Positions 1 through 6,236 of a stretch of DNA of 8,196 nucleotides are shown in pieces. The DNA lies in NCBI GenBank assembly GCA_905215195.1, contig CAJMPF010000071.1, positions 1-8,196 on the forward strand. Direction: 5' to 3'. The notes under the pieces were generated by a model. The model saw nothing but the letters and a program-made list of their open reading frames with translations. It did no database searches and had not been told where the DNA came from. A program made the translations under genes and the position numbers. How positions within the stretch are numbered: position 1 is the first letter of the stretch; each line of letters opens with the position of its first letter. The stretch comes from an uncultured bacterium. Its GTDB lineage: Bacteria > Actinomycetota > Coriobacteriia > Coriobacteriales > Coriobacteriaceae.

Positions 1-39
1 CGCAACTCAGCCTTATCCATCTCAACCTTCTCTCCCAAA

Positions 40-76
40 CCTACCAAAAAGGGACAGGTTTATTTTGGCAGGTTTT
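40..76 (+). repeat. Hairpin-forming sequence at left edge, possible terminator or REP-like fragment
   Basis: CCTACCAAAA (40-49) pairs with TTTTGGCAGG (63-72), 9 of 10 positions, around a 13-nt loop, and is followed by TTTT (73-76). It could terminate a plus-strand gene lying left of the window. The words CAGGTTTAT and CAGGTTTTAT (56-64 and 69-78) repeat in tandem, so this may instead be a fragment of a dispersed palindromic repeat. Neither reading is certain because the left context is missing. Confidence 0.3.
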
Positions 77-132
77 ATCTGGGTAAACACCCAAATCACC
101 ACACAAACCATCGCAAAGGGGGCAGTTCATGG

Positions 133-165
133 ACACCTTCGTGGGTTTTGACGAAGAGCGGGTGT
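133..165. repeat. Small imperfect hairpin
   Basis: CTTCGT (137-142) pairs with ACGAAG (151-156) around an 8-nt loop, and ACAC (133-136) can pair with GTGT (162-165) outside it. It lies in the gene-free stretch left of the 57-bp repeats. No reading frame, promoter or T-tract accompanies it, so only the fold is claimed. Confidence 0.25.
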
Positions 166-177
166 TCGCGGCGGTTT

Positions 178-234
178 GTCTCGATCTGTAACAGTAACTC
201 GGCAAAATTGGACCTAGATGTTACAGATTGAGAC
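178..234 (+). repeat. 57-bp hairpin element, copy 1
   Basis: The element begins GTCTCGATCTGTAAC (178-192) and ends GTTACAGATTGAGAC (220-234). The ends are inverted copies with one mismatch. Counting the outer TTT/AAA and the inner A/T, the arms reach 19 nt (175-193 and 219-237), 18 of 19 pairing, around a 25-nt loop. The reverse complement of copy 2 has the same length and aligns without gaps at 47 of 57 positions. This pattern fits a dispersed non-coding palindromic repeat, though other genomic copies cannot be checked here. Confidence 0.75.
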
Positions 235-258
235 AAAGGGCCGGCGTCATCCGGAAAC

Positions 259-315
259 GTCTCGATTTGTAACATCTGGAGCCAATATTGCCGCCTTAGC
301 GTTACAGATCGAGAC
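259..315 (-). repeat. 57-bp hairpin element, copy 2 (inverted relative to copy 1)
   Basis: On the plus strand it starts GTCTCGATTTGTAAC (259-273) and ends GTTACAGATCGAGAC (301-315), 15-nt arms with one mismatch. Read on the minus strand it aligns with copy 1 over all 57 bases with about 10 differences, eight of them in the central 27 nt. The arms are therefore better conserved than the loop. It sits 24 nt from copy 1 in opposite orientation and lies just downstream of the M16C gene's terminator. Confidence 0.75.
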
Positions 316-333
316 AAATCGGCAGACTGCGGC

Positions 334-379
334 AAAAGAAAAAAGGTAGATTCTCGGGCATGTCCCAAAAATCTACCTT
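334..379 (-). terminator. Rho-independent terminator of the M16C peptidase gene
   Basis: Read on the minus strand, the stop codon is followed 6 nt later by AAGGTAGATT (379-370), a 17-nt loop and AATCTACCTT (352-343). That is a perfect 10-bp stem, with GGG/CCC able to pair inside the loop. A T-rich tract (TTTTTTCTTTT, 344-334) follows at once. Stem, T-tract and position all fit an intrinsic terminator. Confidence 0.8.
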
Positions 380-385
380 GGTGCC

Positions 386-3300
386 TTAGCCCAGCAGGTC
401 GACTACGTTGAAGCCGGCGTTGCTCTTGGCGATGACGTCGCGGCCGCCAAAGACGCAGGTCGGCGAATCGGCCGCGATGCGCGTCACGTCGGCGCCGAGC
501 GAGCGAAGCTCGGCGGGCGTGGCGGCGAGCATTTGGGCGCGGCGCTCCTCGCGTGCGTGCGGATCGAGCCCGGCCAGGTAGGTCGTGTTGCGACGCTTGG
601 TGAGCGCGTACGGCTTCACCGGCGCGTCCATGCCGCTCACGCAGCTCACGATAAAGCCCTCGAAGGCGGCCTCGTCGGGCTCAAAGCTGCCGAGCCATTC
701 GCCTGCGCGCGCCACGCGCTCAATCGAAGGATCGACCGCCGGGTCGCGGTAGGTGTAGAACGCCGCCTGACGCTCGCCGGCCGCGCGGAATCCGCAGCCG
801 TACGCGCCGCCCTTCACGCGGATCTCGTTCCACAGGTAGTCGTAGGAGAGTGCGTTGGCAGCAACCGCCCAGGCGCCCGTCACTTCGAGCCCCAAGCGAC
901 GCGGATCGCACGCGCTCGCCGCAAAGCAGATGTCGCTGGGGATGACAAAGGCCTCGTGGCGGTCGCGCGGCTTCGGCACCACGAGCGCGTCGTTGCCGGC
1001 AATGCCCGCCGCACCCGCGCCCAGCCCCAGGTCGCCCGCAGCATTCCAGTACGCGTCAAAGTCCTCATCGCTGCCGGTAAAGCTCGCCAGGCAGCCGTCG
1101 GCCACAAAGATACGACCTGCCAGCTCGGTAAGCTTGGCGCGCAGACCGTCCAGGCGCTCATCAAAGTGTTCGAGCAAATCGCGCAGGAACAGATAGAAAT
1201 CAACGCCCGAAAGCTGCTCGCACACCACGGCCGAAGGCGAGCTGTAGCTCATCGCGCGACCGAGTGCCGCCGAGTGACCGTTGTTGATAAACCCCTGCTC
1301 AAGCCCAATGCGAATCTGTGTGAGCACGTCGCGGACGCGGTCGGCGTCGGCATCCGCCAGCAGCGTGTTCGACCACACCTCGCGCGGCAGGCTCGCCAGC
1401 GCGTCGATCTTCTCGGACAGGGCGCCGGCGCTCACCAGCAGGTAGGGGTGCACGCCGTCCACGTCGGGTTGGGTCATGACCTCGGTCGTAAAGCTCAAAA
1501 AGCCCAGCTTGCCGGCGAGCAAGTTGTCGAGCTCCTCGGCCGAGTGCTCGCTCGTGGGCAGCTGTTTGAGCAGGCGGCAGAGCAGTGTCACATAGGGCAG
1601 GTCCTCAAACGCGACGCAGCTCAGGTCGAAATACTGCATGGCGTAGGCCAGACGGTTGGTGGGGATGCCGTGGCGCAAGCAGGGGATGGGCGCGGTCGTG
1701 TCTACGACCAGCGGCGGCTCGGGGCGCGCCTCGCCAATGTCGGACACGCGCAGGCGCGGCAGCGTGGCCTTGGCCTCGGGTGTGTCTTCCGCCTCCTGTG
1801 CGGCACGCAGCGCAGCCGTGCGCTCGACCACGTCGGCCAGCTCGGCATCGGTCATGGCATCGCGCTTGGCTGCCAGCTCGGCAGCTTCGGCGCCCTCCGA
1901 ACCCTCGGCGGCATTCACCGGCACCAGCTCGACCAGCGCCATGTGATCGTTCTGCAGCACCAGCTCGCGCAGCAGGTCCTCAAAATAGCTGCCGTCCAGC
2001 TCGCCACGCAGCTCCTCGTACACCGGGCCGTACTTGAGTGCCAGCGTCGCGGCGTCGTCATCGTAGAGCCAGGTGCTCAGCGCGTCGCACGCAATGGCCA
2101 CGCCGTCAGCGATACCGTAGTCGCGCTGGCGCAGGTCGTATTCGTTGCTGCTGATGATGGCTTCCAGGCGCTCACGCGGAACGCCATGTTCGCACAGGTC
2201 GCGGCAGGCGTCCTGGAACACGCGACGCAGCTCACGCGCCACACCGGGCTGCGCGTTTTGCAGCATGATGAGCTCGTAGGGCTGCAGGCTCTCGGCCGCG
2301 GTGTAGCTCACCACGTTGCCGCCCAGACCGGCGGCCAGAATGGCCTTCTTAACCGGCGCCTCGTTGGAACCCAGCAGTGCCTCGAACAGGATGTCCGTCG
2401 CGATCGTGCGCTTGCGGTCGAGCGCGCTGCCCAGCACCAGGCCCAGGCCCACCAGGGCGTTCTCGGGCGTGGTGGCCATCTCGACGCGCTTATACTCGCA
2501 GGTCACAGGCTCCTGCACGTCCAGCGGATTGGGCGCCAGCGCAGACGGGTCCTCGCCGGCGGCAACGGCGGCGTCCATGCGGCGGCTCGCGGCACTCGAC
2601 TGCGACAGATAACGCTCGTCCAAAAACGCCAGCGCGCGGTCCACATCTAGGTCGCCGTAGAGCGTTATATAAGAGTTGGAAGGATTGTAGTGGCGCGCGT
2701 GCGTGTCCAGGAACTGTTCGTAGGTGAGCGCGGGAATCGCGCACGGGTCGCCGCCACTCTCGTGCGCATAGGCGGTGTCGGGATAGAGCGCGGCGTTGAC
2801 GGCGTCGTCCAGCACGCTCATGGGGTCGGACAGCGCGCCCTTCATCTCGTTGAACACCACGCCGTTATAGCGCAGCGTGCCCTCGCGCAGGCTCGCGGAG
2901 CTGTCGTCGCCCTCGCTCTCGGCGCCCTCCGGCAGGTCCAGCTCGTAGTGCCAGCCCTCCTGCTCAAAAATGGTGGGCTTGGTATAGATGGCCGGGTTGA
3001 ACACCGCGTCCAGGTACACGTCCATCAGGTTGTACAGATCCTGCTCGTTGGTGGTGGCAACGGGGTAGATAGTCTTGTCGGGGTAGGTCATGGCGTTGAG
3101 GAACGTCTGCATGGAGCTCTTGATCAGGTCGACAAACGGCTCCTTGACGGGAAACTTGGCCGATCCGCACAGCACCGAGTGCTCAAGAATATGGAACACG
3201 CCGGTGGAATCGGCCGGAGGCGTCTTAAAGCCAATGGCAAAGGCCTTGTTTTCGTCGTCGCACGCCAGGTACAGCAGGCGAGCGCCCGAGGCGGTGTGGC

Positions 3301-3430
3301 GCAGCACGTAGGCGTCCGAGTCGAGCTCGGGCACGGTCTCGCAGCGCTCGACGGCAAAGCCGTGGCAGGTGGTGCCGGGTGCCAGCAGCGCGGCGGCTGC
3401 GGCGCGCGGGTCGGTTGAGGTGGTGGGCAT
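386..3430 (-). CDS. M16C-family zinc metallopeptidase (presequence protease / insulinase type)
   Basis: A 1014-residue cytosolic peptidase with no signal peptide. The family degrades unfolded peptides inside a closed clamshell chamber made of two M16 halves. Residues 80-84, HILEH, are the inverted HxxEH zinc motif, and E195 in VVFNEMKG is the expected third zinc ligand. A central M16C-associated region spans about 490-735, including a helical stretch near 526-550 and the PRLRVSDI segment near 565. The C-terminal half carries RVKGGAYG (R871, Y877), matching the family's substrate-binding Arg/Tyr. Length is typical for PreP-type enzymes (about 1000). The ATG at 3430 is chosen because AAAGGAG (3444-3438) lies 7 nt upstream. 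The in-frame extension to 3493 has no ribosome site and would overlap the promoter. An acidic Ser/Glu-rich insert (about 168-183) precedes the third ligand. The gene is a single unit with its own promoter and terminator. Family is certain; natural substrate is unknown. Confidence 0.95.
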   Translation of the reverse strand: MPTTSTDPRAAAAALLAPGTTCHGFAVERCETVPELDSDAYVLRHTASGARLLYLACDDENKAFAIGFKTPPADSTGVFHILEHSVLCGSAKFPVKEPFVDLIKSSMQTFLNAMTYPDKTIYPVATTNEQDLYNLMDVYLDAVFNPAIYTKPTIFEQEGWHYELDLPEGAESEGDDSSASLREGTLRYNGVVFNEMKGALSDPMSVLDDAVNAALYPDTAYAHESGGDPCAIPALTYEQFLDTHARHYNPSNSYITLYGDLDVDRALAFLDERYLSQSSAASRRMDAAVAAGEDPSALAPNPLDVQEPVTCEYKRVEMATTPENALVGLGLVLGSALDRKRTIATDILFEALLGSNEAPVKKAILAAGLGGNVVSYTAAESLQPYELIMLQNAQPGVARELRRVFQDACRDLCEHGVPRERLEAIISSNEYDLRQRDYGIADGVAIACDALSTWLYDDDAATLALKYGPVYEELRGELDGSYFEDLLRELVLQNDHMALVELVPVNAAEGSEGAEAAELAAKRDAMTDAELADVVERTAALRAAQEAEDTPEAKATLPRLRVSDIGEARPEPPLVVDTTAPIPCLRHGIPTNRLAYAMQYFDLSCVAFEDLPYVTLLCRLLKQLPTSEHSAEELDNLLAGKLGFLSFTTEVMTQPDVDGVHPYLLVSAGALSEKIDALASLPREVWSNTLLADADADRVRDVLTQIRIGLEQGFINNGHSAALGRAMSYSSPSAVVCEQLSGVDFYLFLRDLLEHFDERLDGLRAKLTELAGRIFVADGCLASFTGSDEDFDAYWNAAGDLGLGAGAAGIAGNDALVVPKPRDRHEAFVIPSDICFAASACDPRRLGLEVTGAWAVAANALSYDYLWNEIRVKGGAYGCGFRAAGERQAAFYTYRDPAVDPSIERVARAGEWLGSFEPDEAAFEGFIVSCVSGMDAPVKPYALTKRRNTTYLAGLDPHAREERRAQMLAATPAELRSLGADVTRIAADSPTCVFGGRDVIAKSNAGFNVVDLLG

Positions 3431-3446
3431 ATGCAGTCTCCTTTGA

Positions 3447-3462
3447 CGCCCCAGCGGGGGCG
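3447..3462 (-). promoter_or_regulatory. GC-rich hairpin in the M16C mRNA leader
   Basis: CGCCCC and GGGGCG form a perfect 6-bp stem with a CGCT tetraloop (minus strand), ending 2 nt before the AAAGGAG ribosome site. In the predicted leader of about 46 nt it could protect the 5' end or affect ribosome access. No T-tract follows, so it is not an intrinsic terminator. Confidence 0.4.
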
Positions 3463-3482
3463 AATCGAGTCGAATCCTCGAG

Positions 3483-3510
3483 AGTATACCCATATGGGGC
3501 CCTCGACCAA
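3483..3510 (-). promoter_or_regulatory. Predicted promoter of the M16C gene
   Basis: On the minus strand, TTGGTC (3510-3505) and TATACT (3488-3483) are separated by 16 nt. This fits -35 and -10 elements of a housekeeping sigma factor, with transcription starting near 3476 and a leader of about 46 nt. The first 20-bp repeat (3519-3538) lies 8 nt upstream of the -35. Confidence 0.55.
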
Positions 3511-3518
3511 TCTGCCGG

Positions 3519-3666
3519 ATGAGCGTGGATTTTCGGACACACGAGCGTGGAAATTCGGACGCCCATCAAATGAGCGTGGATTTTCGGACGAAATCGGCTG
3601 CCAAAAGCCCAAAAACCGTCCAAATATCCACCCTCATTTCCCGACCGTCCAAAAATCCACGCTCAT
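3519..3666. repeat. Array of five 20-bp repeats, four in mirror symmetry
   Basis: The word ATGAGCGTGGATTTTCGGAC occurs at 3519-3538 and 3570-3589 (identical). A 17/20 variant lies at 3541-3560. Inverted copies lie at 3618-3637 (17/20) and 3647-3666 (19/20). Excluding the first copy, the layout is copy, 9 nt, copy, 28 nt, inverted copy, 9 nt, inverted copy, centred at 3603.5. The whole 3541-3666 stretch is thus a 126-bp interrupted palindrome. It lies in the divergent region just upstream of the peptidase promoter. It could be a protein-binding array, a folded RNA, or a dispersed repeat. No flanking CRISPR genes exist and the spacers are too short for a CRISPR array. Confidence 0.8.
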
Positions 3667-3679
3667 CCGTCGCCCGCAC

Positions 3680-3750
3680 ATCTCTCATATCTCATTCGTC
3701 TCTAATACGAGAGATAACAGAAAGATGAGAGACAAATATGAGAGATAACA
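3680..3750 (+). promoter_or_regulatory. GAGAGATAAC motif cluster 1 (candidate operator)
   Basis: Direct motifs lie at 3709-3718 (GAGAGATAAC), 3727-3736 (GAGAGACAAA) and 3740-3749 (GAGAGATAAC). Inverted ones are ATCTCTC (3680-3686) and TCTCT (3699-3703). TCTCT and AGAGA (3710-3714) form a palindrome around AATACG. The cluster resembles cluster 2 in motif order and spacing. It probably belongs to the downstream AlbA_2 gene. The 100 bases between the clusters are AT-rich, with a GAGACA/TGTCTC inverted repeat (3761-3766 and 3781-3786) and no reading frame. Confidence 0.55.
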
Positions 3751-3850
3751 ATGCTGCAAAGAGACAGGCAACCATGGTATTGTCTCAATATAGATTGTTT
3801 TACCAGCGAAAACATGTTTAAATGAAACAGATGACAGACATCTTATCTTT

Positions 3851-3912
3851 CATCTCTCACTCCTCTCTAATATGAGAGATAACAGAAAGACGAGAGATAA
3901 CTGAGAGACGAA
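3851..3912 (+). promoter_or_regulatory. GAGAGATAAC motif cluster 2 with overlapping -10-like element
   Basis: Direct motifs lie at 3874-3883, 3892-3901 (both GAGAGATAAC) and 3903-3912 (GAGAGACGAA), with inverted ATCTCTC at 3852-3858. TCTCT (3864-3868) and AGAGA (3875-3879) form a palindrome over TAATAT (3868-3873), a plausible -10 box lacking a good -35. A protein bound here would block transcription of the AlbA_2 gene, whose ATG is 50 nt downstream. Autoregulation by the winged-helix protein itself is an inference. Confidence 0.55.
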
Positions 3913-3962
3913 GGAAATCTATTCGCGGCATTCTTCGCAGAACCGAGCGAAAGGACGTGCAG

Positions 3963-5429
3963 ATGAACGAAAACGAGCTGGCCGGTTTGCTCGAGTCTTT
4001 AAAGCGAATGGGTTCGGATGACCTTAGCGTCGAAGTAAAAGAGAGCGCCATGACGCTTTCCCGCGACGTATGGGAAACGGTCAGCGCTTTCGCAAACACC
4101 GCCGGCGGCATCATCGTGCTCGGAGTGAGCGAGCGCGCGGGTTTTGTCCCAGTTGCAAACTTTGAGACCGAGAAAGTGCTCAACCAATTCGTGGCGGGCA
4201 TGGGCGATGCTGGCGGTCGCGGAAAGCTGGCCAATCCGCCCAAATACACCATTGAGCGCGTGGAGCTCCAGGGCACCGTGGTTCTGGTCATCACGATTGA
4301 GGAGCTCGACCCGTCGAGCAAGCCGTGCTATGTCATAGAGCGGGGCGCTCAAGGTGGCAGCTACAAACGCATCGATGACAAAGATGTGCCGCTTTCATCG
4401 ACCGAGGTGCTCGCATTGGCGTCATACGGTCGAGCGACTCCGAGCGATCGCGATGCGGTGCCCGGCACGAGTGTGGGCGATCTCGACGAGTCGCTGGTCG
4501 ACCGCACGATAGAACGCGCCTATTCGTTGACGCCTCGAGCGATGCGTGGTGCGACGGACAAGAAGACAAAGATGGAGCGCCTGAATCTCCTCGACTTCCA
4601 GGGCAATGTTACCAAGGCCGGCCTCCTTGCCGCGGGCGTTTACCCTCAGCAGTTCTATCCCAAGCTCTTCATTGATGTGGCTGTCCATGCGGGAACTCAA
4701 AAGGGCGCTGCGGGACCGCTAAGATTTATGGACCGCACAGTCTGCGAGGGCACCCTGGGCGAGATGATTTCGGATACTGTCGCGGCTGTCGCCAAAAACC
4801 TGCGCCGCACCTCGACCGTCCAAGGCATCTCGCGTATCGACTCGCTGGAGATTCCCGAGGAGGTCCTGCGCGAGGCAGTCGCCAACGCGGTTATCCACAG
4901 GGAATACGGGGATCGGTTCTGTGGGCAATCGATCGCCGTCGACGTTTTTGACGACCGTATCGAGGTGACGAATCCCGGCGGCCTTTATGGAGGGAAGACT
5001 CGCGAGAGCTTGTTTGACGGCAGCTCCCGATGCCGTAACGCGACGCTCGTGAAACTCATGTCGATTGTCCCGCTGCCGGATGGCGCAGGTTCGCCGGCTG
5101 AGGGCAATGGCTCGGGCATCCCGATGATGATCGATGCCATGTGCGCGCATGGTCTGGCCGAGCCCCTGTTCTGCCCGGGGTTCGATCGGTTCAAGGTCGT
5201 ACTTTACCGTTCAAAGATCGAGCCGGTCGATCATGGCGGGGACTTGATTATGACGGCGCTCAAGCGCTACGGCGAATTGGGGACGCGCGAACTGGCGGAG
5301 CGCACGGGACTCACGGTTTCCCAGGTCAGGGCACGCGTCAATGCGCTCATTGAGCAGGGCGAGCTTGAGCCGACGGCGCCGTTGACAAGCCGCAACCGCA
5401 AGTATCGACTGTCAGAGCGCGTGGAATAA
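3963..5429 (+). CDS. AlbA_2 (Schlafen-type) / RecG-like ATP-binding / winged-helix protein
   Basis: A 488-residue protein of the family annotated as ATP-binding or putative transcriptional regulator. The AlbA_2 domain (about 20-140) is marked by VEVKES (23-28) and SAFANTAGGIIVLGV (41-55), and its end by KPCYV and GGSYKR. A GHKL-like ATP-binding domain of the RecG C-terminal-related type follows: EEVLREAVANAVIHREY (299-315, with N308), DDRIEVTNPGGL (330-341) and EGNGSGI (380-386). A winged helix closes the protein (about 427-485: TRELAERTGLTVSQVRARVNAL). Length is usual for the family. ATG 3963 is chosen because AAAGGA (3950-3955) is 7 nt upstream; the in-frame GTG at 3957 is only 1 nt from it. 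Upstream motif clusters suggest self-regulation. Members act as regulators or accessory/defence-linked proteins; which applies here is unknown. Confidence 0.9.
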   Translation: MNENELAGLLESLKRMGSDDLSVEVKESAMTLSRDVWETVSAFANTAGGIIVLGVSERAGFVPVANFETEKVLNQFVAGMGDAGGRGKLANPPKYTIERVELQGTVVLVITIEELDPSSKPCYVIERGAQGGSYKRIDDKDVPLSSTEVLALASYGRATPSDRDAVPGTSVGDLDESLVDRTIERAYSLTPRAMRGATDKKTKMERLNLLDFQGNVTKAGLLAAGVYPQQFYPKLFIDVAVHAGTQKGAAGPLRFMDRTVCEGTLGEMISDTVAAVAKNLRRTSTVQGISRIDSLEIPEEVLREAVANAVIHREYGDRFCGQSIAVDVFDDRIEVTNPGGLYGGKTRESLFDGSSRCRNATLVKLMSIVPLPDGAGSPAEGNGSGIPMMIDAMCAHGLAEPLFCPGFDRFKVVLYRSKIEPVDHGGDLIMTALKRYGELGTRELAERTGLTVSQVRARVNALIEQGELEPTAPLTSRNRKYRLSERVE

Positions 5430-5434
5430 ATGCG

Positions 5435-5483
5435 TTAGTGGACGAGGCGACCCAATAATCGACCCTCAATTGGCGCCCACTAA
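5435..5483. terminator. Weak hairpin between convergent genes, possible bidirectional terminator
   Basis: TTAGTGG (5435-5441) pairs with CCACTAA (5477-5483), with two more pairs after a mismatch and a 29-nt loop. It lies between the AlbA_2 gene (plus) and the 163-residue gene (minus), which end facing each other about 100 bases apart. Neither side has a solid T-tract, so termination is only suggested by position. Confidence 0.25.
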
Positions 5484-5529
5484 GGTAAAGCGGTTGTTGC
5501 TCAGTCGACGGTGATGCTAAAGACTCGGC

Positions 5530-6021
5530 TTACGCCGGCATGGCCCCGAACCCGTCCATCAAGAACAGCCTAAGAACCAGCTTGATGACATATCCCGGTT
5601 TGACTTCAGCCGCGTCAAAGACGTGGCGCTCGGCGAGCTCGCTGCAGTATGCATAGATGTCGCGGATAAGGTCCGCGCCCGAAAGCGTAAACATGTAGCC
5701 TGCGTCCGAAAGCGCATTGGGTGCGGCGGGCAACTTGGCCATGTGGCAGAACGTTTGCAGGTCGGGCGCCATAACATTCTGGTAGTCGAGGTGGCCGCTG
5801 GCATCCTGTGCGGCAAGCTCCAATTGGCGCACAAAATCCAGCGCCGCCGCTAACACAAAGCTCGGCGTAGGCGCATTGACGTCCTGAGTGGTCGCCACAA
5901 GCCTGCCCGCCGCCTGCGTGACAAGCCAAGCGACCTCGCGCTGGCAACGCACAGCCTTGCGCGTAACCGGCTTGATGGACGAAGAAGAAACGCTCCCCTT
6001 AGGCGGATTCGAAGCAGCCAT
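5530..6021 (-). CDS. Hypothetical protein, 163 residues, mostly helical
   Basis: Not recognised. The first 20 or so residues are Ser/Pro/Lys-rich and look disordered. The rest looks alpha-helical: amphipathic stretches near 24-45, 54-73, 114-132 and 140-157, the last being the most hydrophobic (YVIKLVLRLFLMDGF) but too short and too charged to be a clear membrane segment. Cysteines at 26, 92 and 126 are not paired as a zinc site. The ATG at 6021 follows GAGAGGG (6032-6026) with a 4-nt gap, a short spacing, and no other start is available nearby. Codon use is GC-rich like the chromosome. It is convergent with the AlbA_2 gene and divergent from the HNH gene, so it is probably a stand-alone unit. 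The uninterrupted frame and ribosome site support a real gene; function is unknown. Confidence 0.7.
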   Translation of the reverse strand: MAASNPPKGSVSSSSIKPVTRKAVRCQREVAWLVTQAAGRLVATTQDVNAPTPSFVLAAALDFVRQLELAAQDASGHLDYQNVMAPDLQTFCHMAKLPAAPNALSDAGYMFTLSGADLIRDIYAYCSELAERHVFDAAEVKPGYVIKLVLRLFLMDGFGAMPA

Positions 6022-6078
6022 AAGACCCTCTCATGAACAATCCGGCCCAACAAGCCCGGATGAAACACGTGCTACATC

Positions 6079-6110
6079 AGTATACAGGGAAGTGGGGTAG
6101 CGGGGTACAA
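6079..6110 (-). promoter_or_regulatory. Possible promoter of the 163-residue gene
   Basis: On the minus strand, TGTATACT (-10 TATACT at 6084-6079) matches the -10 proposed for the M16C gene and is preceded directly by TG. The best -35 candidate, TTGTAC (6110-6105), is 20 nt away, longer than usual, so only the -10 is reasonably convincing. The leader would be about 50 nt. Confidence 0.35.
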
Positions 6111-6236
6111 GCGCGCCAGCGGCAAACCGAGAGCATCAACGATGTGCCGATCGCGGAATGAGATCTCGTAATAATTGACTTCCGGCCATATTATTGAGGG
6201 GCATGACTCGCGTTCGTATGGTTGTAGGTGCTGGCG

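Noticed and set aside
96..368. Minus-strand 90-codon frame left of the peptidase gene
   Set aside because: It runs through both 57-bp repeats and the terminator and has no ribosome site; its sequence follows from the repeats.
533..2650. Long plus-strand open frame (705 codons) opposite the M16C gene
   Set aside because: It lies wholly antisense to a gene with clear catalytic motifs. Its translation is Arg/His/Gln/Val-rich and low in complexity, as expected for the shadow of a GC-rich gene, and no domain is recognisable.
2690..3418. Plus-strand open frame of 242 codons opposite the start of the M16C gene
   Set aside because: Same antisense-shadow composition; it covers the zinc-motif region of the real gene on the other strand.
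3463..3480. CGAATCGAGTCGAATCC resembling the T-arm of a tRNA
   Set aside because: No acceptor, anticodon or D arms can be built around it on either strand; it lies in the predicted peptidase leader.
3519..3666. CRISPR array
   Set aside because: Gaps between copies are 2 to 28 nt, orientation is mixed, repeats vary, and there are no cas genes.
3431..3748. Plus-strand frames of 69-105 codons across the 20-bp repeat array
   Set aside because: The apparent peptide repeats (for example MSVDF, NERGFS) simply translate the DNA repeats; no ribosome site or family match.
6175..6222. Promoter for the HNH gene from TTGACT (6175) or TTGAGG/TATGGT (6194-6222)
   Set aside because: TTGACT has no -10 at proper spacing. 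The second pair has a 17-nt gap but only 4 of 6 matches in each box and would start transcription inside the ribosome site.
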